Origin: Trichuris trichiura
Taxonomy: Eukaryota > Nematoda > Enoplea > Trichinellida > Trichuridae
Direction of reading: 5' to 3'
DNA: 64,000 nt
Assembly (NCBI GenBank): GCA_037903355.1
Contig: JBAJFE010000026.1
Span: 4,278,001 to 4,342,000, forward strand
The translations under genes and the position numbers were made by a program. Below are positions 22,430 to 33,290 of this stretch, piece by piece; the stretch's first letter is position 1, and each line of letters opens with the position of its first letter. The notes below the pieces were generated by a model. It was not told where the DNA came from. It searched no databases and saw only the letters and a program-made list of their open reading frames with translations.

Positions 22430-24580
22430 CGTTGCGTTTCGCTCTGCTTCAGCAACAGCTTCATTGGCTACCACAGCTTCGAATGTTTAAGACGTAGCTT
22501 AAACGGGGGTCAAACGTAGCTGGCCAGCGTGGTCGATGGTCGTCGTGCTCGTCCGGCAGCAACGCTGCTTGACGATAGTCGTCTACTGCGCCGCAGACTG
22601 TGGCAAAGGCACAATACGATTTTGCGCTTTCAGTAAAGAACTCTGGGGTCTCCCAATTCAGCTTGGCCACTGAGAGCCTGCAAGCTTGTGGGGACCGGAG
22701 AAGTTCTCACCTTCGGTGCAGCGATGAAGTTATGCTCCGTCATCCTGTCACCAGCAACCCACTCGTTGCTGGACCAATTACAAAACTCCCCTACCGGTTC
22801 CTTGATATGTCACCATAAATCTGGCTTCTCGGGCTACAGCCCAGCCTATTTTTGCTGCATGTAAGCCTGCTTGATCCAACGTTAACACGCCCTGCCGCCG
22901 CATCAATCGGCTTCGACGGCGCTGGTTAAACCAGAGCTCAGAAACGTACTAGGTAGCCTTGTCGGTGCTTCTGCTCATATTGTGCAGTATTCGGATCGTG
23001 CTTCGGTGAACCGTTTCCTGGAAATTCATAAAACCAAGTCCGCCTTTCTTCCTCAATAAATGGATAAAGTGGTTCGATAAATTGCTGACAGGCAGAAACG
23101 GAGAACTTTTTTCACTGCTTGCCTCACTATCTTATCAATAGTGGCTGCTGTCTGACTAAGTGGATTGCCCACCGTCAGGGTGTAAGGTAGTCTGGGCAGC
23201 AAATGCGTTCGCAAGCGCTCCAGCTATCTTTTCGCGCCGCCGGCTGAATGGGTTGAACTCTACTCTTAAGCATTTGAAAAACTGAGCCGCGGTAAAAACT
23301 GATAAGACCGTCTGCGGCTGTGTCGGATCAAGATAAAATTGCGGCTCCATTGTAAGAGCCACAGATCCGTGCTTTGGAATTTTGTATAACTTGAGCGAAC
23401 AGCGTTTCTGCACATTTAAGGACAGGCTACAAGCAGTAAAAAAATCGGTAAGACAGTAACAAGTTGCTCTGTAGACCTGCCTCTCTGTCGCTCAGGAAAG
23501 GTAGGTCATCGGCGAACGCAAGATAGTTAATCTGCACACCACTTGTGAAGGTACGGCCGCCACCATTCTGGACCAACTCATCAAGTACCAATAAGAACAA
23601 CAGAGGCGACATTGGATCGCCTTGTTTGACGCCTCTCCGGATTTGAATTAAGCTGGGGGCCCAAGAAGGGTGCTCGATACGCGTAAATGAATTGGCCAGA
23701 AGGTTCATTATTGGCTGCACATCGTCGGATCCCACTCCTTGTCTCAACAGAGCACGGCGAACGGAATCGTGGGAAAGAGTGTCAAACGCATTCGCAATGT
23801 CCAGCTTTGCCAGACTTAACTCTCTGTGCTCGCCAGAAGAGAGGGCAAGAGCAACGTTTAAGATAAAAACGGTCTCATCGCATCTGTCAGTCTTTCTGCT
23901 AAAACCTTTGTGTCTGCAATTCAGTTCAACCATATTTGATAAACGGTTAGCCAGAATCGTGGCAAAAGCAGATAAAACACAGATGCAATTGTAATTGGCC
24001 GGTAGTCACCAGGTCCTCTCATTGTACTCCTTTTCGGAATTAAGACAGTACGGCATATTTTAAAAATTGATGGCACATCATGGTAAAACAGCCACAGGTT
24101 AAACAATAATACTAGTTCAGCTTCCTTCAGGCCACGCACATGTTCCGCCCTTAATTTTATCTAGACCAGCTGCAGATTTAGGCGGACTTTTTTAACAGGA
24201 CAACTCTTACTTCACCGGCTAGAATTGGTAAAATGAATTCATTCGTGGGCGTCTGCAATCTCCGTTGCAAATGCCTTGGCCGATACGGAGCATTATCGCC
24301 TGGTGAACATTTTCTGAAGGCGTCGCAGTAAAACACAACGCAGTCTGAAAGAGGGACTTCGTGCTCCATCGGCGGGGAGTACGAAGTGCCTCTTACAGAC
24401 TGCAGGACTGCTTCCGCAAGTCGAGTCCTGTTGGCATTGTACAAGCGCTTCAGCTGCCGATATCGGAATTGTTTTCTGCTGCCTGAGCGTGGTTGTCACC
24501 GTTGGAGTAGCTGAGTTGCTTGCCAAGTTGCATCCGTGCCTTCTTGGCGGCTAACTCAGCAGAGGCAGCACAGAGTTAGC
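22430..24580 (-). pseudogene. R2-like non-LTR retrotransposon, decayed
   Basis: Reverse-transcriptase blocks on the minus strand, read from high to low coordinates and broken by stops and frameshifts: RLYNANRTRLAEAVLQS and AGEVRVVLLKKSA (24178-24526), VLIPKRSTMRGPGDYRPITI (about 24060-23995), GFSRKTDRCDETVF with KLDIANAFDTLSHDSV (RT block with the first catalytic Asp), RRGVKQGDPMSPLLF and LAFADDLPFL (the second Asp pair, as ADD) in 23427-23933. A further C-terminal fragment is at 23156-23413. The order and wording (KxxGPGDYRPIT, RGVKQGDPxSPLLF, FADD) fit the R2 clade. No 28S rRNA flank is visible here, unlike canonical R2 sites. Clade call is by motif only. Confidence 0.75.
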
Positions 24581-24607
24581 CATTCCATGTCCCAAGGAAG
24601 CTAGCTG

Positions 24608-24775
24608 CCTTACACTGCAGACGACGGAACAAGAACAGTTCCGAAACGTACGGTATTGAATTGTGCTGTATTTTCTCTAACAATTTGCTCATCCATTCGC
24701 TGGTAGGGCATGTTGAAGTTTACTTGCAATTACATCAAACAGGCCAATGCCGTAAACCGAAGATCAACTATGAAA
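24608..24775 (+). repeat. half foldback (monomer), family B
   Basis: Begins CCTTACACTGC next to a mutated core (CAGACGA-C-GGAAC..GTTCC-GAAAC, about 24617-24646) and continues outward through TTTGCTCATCCATTCG and GGTAGGGCATGTTGAAG. The opposite arm is missing. Confidence 0.65.
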
Positions 24776-24922
24776 CAACCAAAACCTGTTAAAAGATACC
24801 CAGTTTTGCTCTGCTTTTCGACTCCCCAAAACGCCGTTCTTTAAAGCAGGCACGTCAAACACGTGGCCCGCACAAGGGATAATCTAAAACTAATTGAATA
24901 TTTATGGTGGACCTTGATTACG

Positions 24923-25080
24923 GTGGCACCTGTTTGTTAAAGTAGACTTTATTTTTAATCAGAGCTTTTGGGCCTGTTGTTGGCCCGTCTTCAGCGATAA
25001 CGAAAATGGAAAGGCCTGGATTAGGCCCGTAAGCTCCGGTAAGAAATAGAACCTATTTTAACGAACCGGTGCCACCGCAA
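24923..25080. repeat. foldback repeat with minus-strand core
   Basis: Left arm GGTGGCACCTGTTTGTTAAA pairs with right arm ending TTTAACGAACCGGTGCCACC. A hammerhead-like core lies on the minus strand at 24966-24994: CTGAAGA-C-GGGCC..GGCCC followed by AAAA instead of GAAA. The rest of 24780-25710 shows no gene. Confidence 0.65.
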
Positions 25081-25714
25081 TCAAAGTCTGCCATGAAGAA
25101 TTATGAACCCGTCACAAGTTGCTACGTATTCAAGATGATTGAATAGTCGTAAGTAAATGTTCACTTTGAACTGTTGTAATTTTTGTGCAGTGTATTTATT
25201 GCCATGTAGAACGTTGGTCTGTTGTTAAGCTACCTCACTAGTTTGCACTCATGAACATGGCTTGACTGTATGTGCACATTATGGTTCTAAGTTTAAGGAA
25301 TGAAAATATTCTGGATTAGTTTCTATTAAATGACTTCAAGTAGTCGTCTTGTAACCTTCGTGTTAACTTAAATATGACTGATGTGACTCTCAGGGAACTT
25401 TCAGTTTGACATCTCCGCTTTAAAATAAATGCCAAGGTGCTTTCTGTCATTATTTGTCTTTGAAGACGGGATCAAGTGTTTCCTAAAAGCTTCGCCAGTT
25501 CAAGTAAGCTTTACGAGCCGCACTACCGTAAACCATTATGAAAGTTTCAGAATTATTTTATTTTTCTTTTTTCTCTTCGTAACGGGGTTTTTGTAAATCC
25601 TTTTTGAAAAAACTTTAGAAACTGTAAAAGCTTTTCAAAAAAATCCAGGATTAAGGATATGAGTAAAGCAAGGGATTTTTCGAAAGACAGGGTGTCTTTT
25701 AACGGGCTTAGATT

Positions 25715-26025
25715 ATTTCATGGTTGGTCTTTTGGTTCATGGGTTTGGCCTATTTGATGTATCTGTAAATAAACTTCAAAGTGCCCTACCAACGGACGGC
25801 TGAGCAAATTGTTAGAGAAAATACAGAACAAATTTGTACCGTACATTGTACCTCCCTTACACTGCTGACGATGGAACAAGAGCAGTTCCGAAACGTACGG
25901 TACAAACTCGTTCCGTATATTCTCTGACAATTTGCTCATCCGTTCACTGGTAGGGCACTTTGAAGTTTATTTACAGATACATCAAACAGGCCAAACACGT
26001 GAACCAAAAGACCAACCATAAAGCA
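25715..26025. repeat. foldback repeat, family B, copy 1
   Basis: Arms of about 130 bp: TTGGTCTTTTGGTTCATGGG through CTACCAACGGACGGCTGAG on the left and the inverse on the right. Core on the plus strand at 25865-25893 (CTGACGA-T-GGAAC..GTTCC-GAAAC). Non-coding. Confidence 0.8.
25865..25893 (+). ncRNA. hammerhead-ribozyme-like core
   Basis: CTGACGA, one T, GGAAC / GUUCC stem closing a 7-nt loop, GAAAC. This is the best-preserved family-B core. Downstream ACGTACGGT could make a 2-bp helix III (AC/GU) followed by A as the cleavage nucleotide. Helix I is unclear. Confidence 0.5.
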
Positions 26026-26029
26026 AAGG

Positions 26030-27425
26030 ATTCAGCAAAACTTTTATCTTTAAAAGAAAGCAAGCCCCTGAACTTCCCAGACAGTTTAACTGAGAACTCA
26101 GTGAATTAGAGAAATGCAATAATGATGGATCAATTAGAAACAGAATATGTCTTCAAAAAAATCACTGTGCAATGTTCTTACAACAGACAATCCCATTTTT
26201 TAGTGTTTTCGACGCATTCCGGCGAAGTTTAGAAGCTTTCGCTTCGTAAGTGATTTAGATAATCGAAAATCCGGAGAACCCGGGTCCTGATAATTGAGGT
26301 TCTATTCAGTAACTGACACTGGGATTTTCGAACTGTTTTATGCCGCTCTCAGCGTATTAGGAAGATGATGCGATCATTCCGTGATTACCAGGCTAAAACG
26401 ATGTTATGTCAGGTTTCTCTACGGGGTTTTTTCCATTTAACAGTTCATATTATCATTATGAGGCTGCCAGTGGTGCAACAGACTTCTGAAATCTCCATCC
26501 TTGCGTTTGCAATAAGTAGCTTTTGCAAATGTCCATTTTGCTATTTGTTCCACCGGTGCGTTTACTTGTTTCGTTTCGGCCAGTTTAGTATTAATAAAAC
26601 TAATCACGGGAAAACCTTGTAAAATGTTGGTACAATCTTCCGGTTGCAGGTACGCGTCTGTTAAGTCACACTTGCTATGGCAACTATTAGTGGTTGGTAT
26701 GTCGAAGTCAACCTATGTGAAAGTCTTCTCAGCCATTAGTTTCCCAGTAGCTTTTCTACTGGCAGTATGCAGTTGTTGATAGTTTATACATGTTTTCCTT
26801 AGGCTATCAGGGCAGGATTATATCAGCTGTTAAATTGAATTTTCCGAGTTTGACTAACGAAGGAAAGCAACCTGATGCTTAAGTTATTAAATCCATGAAA
26901 GGAAACTGCTTTTAGCCTACACAGTGCACTTTTATTAGGATATATTGGGATTGATTTATAAGACATGCCTATAATGGAGGCTGCCGCATGCGTTCAACTG
27001 CTGACAATGCTGAAGGCAAAAGTGCAGGATATGTTTTGTTGCTTGAGGAATAGCAGTCATTGCCTTACGATGCGTGCAATGCATACAGCTGAGCTAGATC
27101 GAGCATGAACTTTTCTTCGCTACTCTTTCCACGCAGCGAACCGTCCTGTTTGTTGTCGCTTGACAGTGCAACTCCTCTGATTGAAGGAGGAGTACCTTGT
27201 CATGTTTGAGTCAGTTTGCCTGTTTGCAGCGCCCTTGTGCCTTTGCGCTTGACAATAGCCGTCTGCTTTTTTTTATCACATCGTTCAAAAATATCTCAGA
27301 TTTTGCGGTATTTTGCAAAAAGGACTTCCGCATAACGCACTGGAGGAAACAACAAATCGTTTAAGGCCTGTTGTTTCGATATTCGCTTAATTGTGACAAT
27401 AAATGTAAATGAGAAAGGAACAGGT
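26030..27425. other. intergenic, no gene seen
   Basis: Around 26240-26310 a minus-strand sequence (TAGAACCTCAATTATCAGGA) resembles a Tigger-type terminus without a partner. Otherwise no conserved ORF or RNA gene. Confidence 0.4.
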
Positions 27426-27430
27426 AGATA

Positions 27431-27761
27431 CAGTTGAACCCCCTAAGTTGACCACTCAACAGACTGGGAAAAACTGGGCAACATAGGAGGTAGTCAACAT
27501 ATGGAACTTGTGAGCGTAAGTGGCTCGGCTGAATAGATTGCAGATGAACCACCTAAGTTGTCCATTCAACAGACTCATCAACTTACAGAGAACAAACTAG
27601 CATTGCGTCCATATACCACGTCACAGCTAAAGCGGTCAACTTCCTACATACGGAGGTTGTCCTTGCGCTTATTAACGTGCGGACAAAGCAACTGGTCAAA
27701 ATTCGGTCAACTTAGGGAGGTAATCGCCATATAAGAGTGGTCAACTTAGGAGGTTCAACTG
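27431..27761 (+). mobile_element. Tigger/pogo-type MITE, well preserved
   Basis: 331 bp. Ends CAGTTGAACC(C)CCTAAGTTGACC with its inverse at the right, each next to TA (27429-27430 and 27762-27763). Interior has repeated GGTCAAC/GTTGACC words. No ORF. Inverted-orientation relative at 3898-4173. Confidence 0.82.
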
Positions 27762-27769
27762 TATTTTCA

Positions 27770-29815
27770 GACGAGGGGGTAAAAAGGCGGCGCCAAGAAG
27801 TCATCGGGGATTGGTGTTAAGAGAGTAGATCACAAAGATATGACAAGGTGTTCGTGGTCAAACCAGTGGACCAGCACTGGCCAAAGGAATGCAAATCAGA
27901 CAATTCGTTGCGTCAAAACAGTGGCATTGAACTGGTGGCGGCTAAGCGGTAACGTCGAAAAGTCCTGGATCGAGCTAGGCAAGCTCAAGAGGTCACTTTA
28001 ATGACGAACTCGCAATGGCACTTCCCTTGTTTTTGCAGCATTTCAGCAAGACACGCTTTCCAGTTGTTTAACTTGTGCTTGTCTCTCTGATCCATCTTGA
28101 CTATGATGAGAGTACAGTTAAACTGACAAAAATGGAACGAACGTTTCTGAATGAAGCCCATTTTACTAGCGTATGCGTAAAATCTCCATTTGTGCTGACA
28201 CATTTATTTTGTTCATTTTATTGCCGTACCGTTATTTGAGAACACTGAATTTGTCACCATATGACTTAGCTATCGCAGAAGATAATGGATCAGAACAGCT
28301 TAGCTACTAAAAGAACTCTGCATATTTGCTTTTAGAGCATTTTTTTACCACTGAAAGACGTCTCTGACATGCTGAGCGGTAACTATGTTCATGGGCGAGG
28401 CAATTTTTGTAAGAAAGTTGGTTTCATTGTCGGATTAACAATTGGGCCAAATGTGATACGATAGAATATCCTCCTCCGCAAACAGTGCTGATGATGGCGA
28501 TAGAACGTCTTTAGTTCGGGAAATTATGCATTAATAGTGAGCATGCCTTTCTACCTCACCATCCAGCCCACTTGTCAGGCATTCTCGTTCAAGTATTACT
28601 ACTCATTTTCAGCAGGCAGAAAGCTGCCTTTAAATAATAAACAAAAACTGGGAATCATCCATAAGAAGAAGTGTCCACAATAGTTCAGAAGCCAAAACTA
28701 ATTGTACTGACACACGTCTTAAATGAAGAAAAGTTCCTTCACATTCATACTTTCTTTTAAAAATGAACGTCTGAAGAGCATTATCACCAGCGGTTAACTG
28801 CTACGCTTCCGGAAAAAGTCTTTGTTTAATTATCGTTGTTTTCGTGATTGGTTTCGTTCAAAAAAAACGAAATGCATTCGCTAGCGGTGCTGCTACAGTG
28901 AAATGTTTTGGCTCAGGGAGTAGCAGCAACAAGGCGTGGTATTAACTTAGCAAACAAAACTATGTAAAGGAGATCGCAAAGAGCTGAAATTGCATTCAGA
29001 GTATAGCCGCAATCGATGAGTCATATTGAAACTTGCAGTGACACGCCAAATAACCAGTTTTCAACGGAGCTTTGTGTACGCAAACCAACCTGCTCTGTTT
29101 TGAAACGTTGTCTAGCAAGTTAACGGTATCAAGCTGCTTTTTTCATGTTGTTTAAGACGTCACAATACGCCAATTTTTCATGTCGCAAGAAAATGCCTTA
29201 AATGCCTGCATTAAATATAATGATTATGCTTTCGTTTGCGCTTAGTTAGAAAAAAAGAAATTCGGATCCGCAGCTTCTTAATGATCAACAAAAAGGAAGT
29301 TTTACGACAGTAGATAAGTTCTCACATTCAGTTTGCCCGTTCGCTCAACGTTTGGCAAGTCTTTAGATAATGATCCATCTGAAGCCATTTATCTTTCTTA
29401 TTTGAGACTTTTCTTTCGAACGCCGTGTTGTTTTTCGATGTTACCTACTAAAGGACTAACATATAGGACATTGATCGGTTCGAACTGTTCCGCAGCAGAC
29501 AGCGAAGCAGCCTTGACGTGCTTGTGCTCGTTAGTCAGTAGAGAACTTTGGTTGTATCGATTGGACTCGGGTAAGCGATTGCTCTCCCTGTCGCTTGCTG
29601 TTTTCTACGTTCTCTACTGCTATTGCCGTCTTTGCAGGCAGCTCTGTTCCATTCCGTGTCCAGCAGCATTAAAATATACTGAACACCGTTTATTTCGAAT
29701 AGGCTAACTGCTTATTAGGCAAAGCGATGAGACATCGTCGACTAACCGTTGGCATAACTATTCTGCTTTGTAGGGGACTTGAAGGAGCGCTTCAAAATAT
29801 TTCTGATCGAAATTT
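27770..29815. other. intergenic, no gene seen
   Basis: No recognised gene. CTGATGATGG at 28483 resembles the start of a hammerhead-like core but no convincing paired stem follows. The frame 29333-29707 lies just upstream of TPPP and is more likely promoter or leader DNA than coding. Confidence 0.4.
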
Positions 29816-29819
29816 CCGA

Positions 29820-32474
29820 ATGTCTGTGGAAAACAAACGTGGTACTTCTGCAGGCGACGTTTCTTGGGACAACTGGAACGAAGAAGAGATGCAACATCGT
29901 TGGGAGTTGTTTACTCGATTTGGTAATCAAGCCGCGACCGAGATGACTGGCAAAAATTTTGACAAGTGGCTCAAAGATGCTGGAGTACTCGACACCAAAG
30001 GTATCACCACGACAATGACTGGAATCGCGTTTTCCAAAGTTGCCGGGTAAGAGCAGAACAGTTGTTGTAGCTTTTCTCGCACTTTGGGTCGTTGCCATCG
30101 CTACGACAGGAAGTAGCATTGTTGAGTGCCATTTTTGATCTTCGTATCTTTCGATCTCGTATTCCGTGATGGTTTAAAGTTTAATCGAAGCTGCTGAGCG
30201 GCAATTCCATTTTGGGCAACGTTTAGCTATTTCGCCAAGCTTTTCGCTATGGCTCCTGTTTTGGTGTTGCTAGGCTCTGCTGGCCATCGATTGACAGAGT
30301 CACACTGCAAGAGCTTATTATGTGCGCAATTATCCATCCTACTGACTCTTCTGAAGACGCCTAAATTTTGATTCCCCTTTATACATATTTATTGAACAGA
30401 TAAAAGGGTTTTGGAAATACGTCGTCTACGAGAGGAACTTAAGCTTGGAATTTCGTACATCTCGTGTTTACTCTAATTCCAGTTTAGGGCTTTCTCCGCG
30501 TAACACTCAAGACAGCTGAAGCAGCCAAAAGCCGCTCGTGTTTCGTTAACGCTATATTAGACGTCGAATCGCCATTTCTATCTGTTTACAAACAGGAACA
30601 ACAATTCTGTCTTAGGCAATTTACTTTTTATTCTATCGGCTGTTCCGTTCCTAGTTTTCTGCCTTCTCTGTAAGAGACTTAGCACGAGCTGCATGAAATC
30701 TATTTTAAAACTTTCATTGCGACACCTTTGGAAGGCAGGTGACTTTGAGGATAAGCTAAAATGTTTCGAGGTCAAGCAGCTCAATTTAACTATTTCTTCA
30801 AGCTTGAAGGATTCTCATTTTCTGATCAGCAAAAACACCAATGAGTAGTTGGCTTGGCATTGAAGTGTTGAACTGTTCCTATTTAGAGAACAGTGAATCT
30901 TTTTTAACTCCGCGTCGTTGTCGATAATCCATGTTTCCTTGACACTGTCGCAGAAGACGTTTTTAATACGCAATTCATGTTAATTGTGAGTGAAGCTGAC
31001 GGTTATTCCAGTTTTGGCATGACCAACAAACAGATGGAAAACTGTTTGCTAATGGAGTAGGCACTGACAAATATAGATATTTGTTCGCGTATTGGTAAGC
31101 AACTTGTCAAATACCCCATTTGTTCTACTATACGGCGTAGGTCCAGCTTGTTATTGAATGAAACCGATGCTTGATGGCGTTTGTCCATCGATGGCCTGAT
31201 TTGCTATGAATGGACATGTCAGAGTTCGTTGGTTTACGGTGCAAGAAAGTTTACTCGTTACATAAAGTGGATATTGTAATGGTCAGCAGTTCTTTTGTTC
31301 GGGCAAGGCGATGTTGGCATAGTATGCAGGGCACGACATTCTTTCAAGTTGGCGTAGGCCCTTATTTTTCTGTCGGTATATTTTTGATCTGAGTTTTTGC
31401 ATCCCGTATATATACTTGAATACAGGATGCTTCGTAACGAGATAATGTTTCATGGTTTGGTAGATCTTCTACGGATTTTCCCGTTTTTTGTGTCTGCGTT
31501 GGTATCGGTAATTAAACGAAACAAATGCTCTACCGACGGATGGATGAGCGATTATTAGGAAAATTGTACAGAACCAATACGCTCAACTTTATTTCAGAGC
31601 TTTCGGAACGCTCTAGTTCCGTCGTCAGTGAGATGGAGGACCAACGGAACTGGAGCGCTCCGAAAGATATGAAATAAATTTGAGCGTATAGGTTCTGTAC
31701 AATTTTCCTAATAATCGCTCATCCATCCGTCGGTAGAGCATTTGTTTCGTTTAATTACAGATACCAACGCAGACACAAAAAAACGGGAAAAGCCGTAGAA
31801 GACCCACCAAAACCAAATAACTTTACCTCCGACTGTACAGTTATGCTCTCTTTCACAACTGTCTATAGTCCGCAGGTGTATATAAATTCCTCTGTGCCAT
31901 GGTGATCGTACTGGTTTTAGTAACAGTTCAGACAAGCAAATAAAGTTATCGAAATAACTTTTTTTAGCCCAAGGCGTAAGACTTTGAATTATCACGAAAC
32001 CAGAGAAGTTTTGGTCAAGGTTGCTGAGGATAGAGCATCGAAAACGCATAAATCCGTGCAAGAAGAACTTGATCGTATTTGTGAACGCCTGTCAAAACTG
32101 GAAGGTCCGACGGTGAACACCGCCACGGTGAGCAACAATTTCTTGCATAGAAATTTCACCTAAGTACTGGCCGAATCGCTTTGTCTTTTCTGGATTTATA
32201 TTGCTTGCTCTCTTTTGTAACTACTTGCATTATTATTGCTTCTTAATGTGCAATAACCTATTATGAAAAATGCTTGCAGAAAACAGTTGCGAAGGGAGTG
32301 GTGGATCGCCTGACAGACGTGTCAAAGTATACTGGCTCTCATAAGGAGCGATTCGATGTTGAGACTGGAAAAGGTAAAGGCAAAGCAGGACGCGAGGACA
32401 TCGTTGAGCAGTCCGGTTACGTTAGCAGCTATAAGAATAAAGGCACCTATGATAAGGTTCACAAAAAGAACTAG
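29820..32474 (+). CDS. TPPP: p25-alpha / tubulin polymerization-promoting protein, 3 exons
   Basis: Microtubule-binding protein of the p25-alpha family. Exons 29820-30046, 31968-32127 and 32280-32474, phases consistent, 193 aa. Exon 1 encodes the EF-hand-like core with [20 protein letters not shown] and [12 protein letters not shown]. Exon 2 encodes a helical, charged stretch ([16 protein letters not shown]..). Exon 3 has [20 protein letters not shown], then GKGKGKAGR, the family's conserved GxGxGxxGR motif. The ATG at 29820 is preferred; the frame is open to an ATG at 29727, but that extension crosses a TTTGTAG acceptor-like site and is probably leader. Intron 1 (1921 bp) holds a family-A foldback. 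The family is widespread in ciliated and flagellated eukaryotes and present in nematodes. Confidence 0.93.
31430..31812. repeat. foldback repeat, family A, copy 2 (in TPPP intron)
   Basis: Arms of about 160 bp: CTACGGATTTTCCCG to ACCGACGGATGGATGAGCG and the inverse. A minus-strand core lies at 31601-31628 (CTGACGA-C-GGAAC..GTTCC-GAAAG). The right half has lost part of its core (about 14 bp missing at the centre). Confidence 0.82.
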
Positions 32475-32479
32475 ATCGT

Positions 32480-32985
32480 TTGTGGTAGGTCGTTAAACGT
32501 GAATACAGCCTAAATTGTGCTGGAAACATGTACTGATCTGATCTTCTTCGTCATCAAACTCATTGTTCTAACAAAACTAATGCATTGAGATTTTGAAAGT
32601 GGACACATAAATGTTTGGTAAATGAACGCCGGTACGCAAGTGGACTGCTGGCTTGTCGTAACTTGCTTTTTTAGACAAGTCAACTGCTGCGACCTTCCTT
32701 CAATAATTGCGTACGAAGACTATTTATTAGTATTAAAATGCGTATTTCGTTTATACCTTCTAATGGTTTTTAGTAAAGTATGGATTATTTGCAACCACTT
32801 GGTATCAGTCATGCAGGTCATTCCAACATGCACAGCGTTTTTGTTTTTCCTTCGTGAGTAGCAGAGTCTAAAGATAATACTATATACTTTGCAGTAGATC
32901 TAATAATATTAATGACAAATAACGTTTACCGACAAATGGAATCTGGACAGTCCATATGTAACTATTGCGACACTAAGCAGTAACG
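32480..32985. other. TPPP 3' flank
   Basis: No further gene. The frame 32622-32861 has no recognisable family. Confidence 0.4.
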
Positions 32986-33290
32986 GTCTTTTGGTTCACG
33001 GGTTCGGCCTGTTTGATGTATCTGTAAATAAATTTCAAAGTGTCCTACCAACGAATGGATGAGCAAATTGTTAGAAAAAATACAGAACGAGTTTGTACAG
33101 TACGTCGTAGCTCCCTTACACTGCTGATGACGGAACAAGAGCAGTTCCCAAACGTATGGTATAAAATTTGTGCCGTATTTTCTCTAACAATTTGCTCATC
33201 CATTCGTTGGTAGGGCACTTTGAAGTTTACCTACAGATACATCAAACAGGCCAAGTCCGTGAAACAAAAGGCCAACTTCGAAACAACCTA
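32985..33290. repeat. foldback repeat, family B, copy 2
   Basis: Left arm GGTCTTTTGGTTCACGGG through TACCAACGAATGGATGAGC, right arm the inverse. Core at 33124-33152 is CTGATGA-C-GGAAC..GTTCC-CAAAC, so the GAAA box is mutated. Confidence 0.8.

Noticed and set aside
28478..28520. CTGATGATGG resembling a hammerhead core
   Set aside because: No paired helix II and no GAAA box at the right distance.
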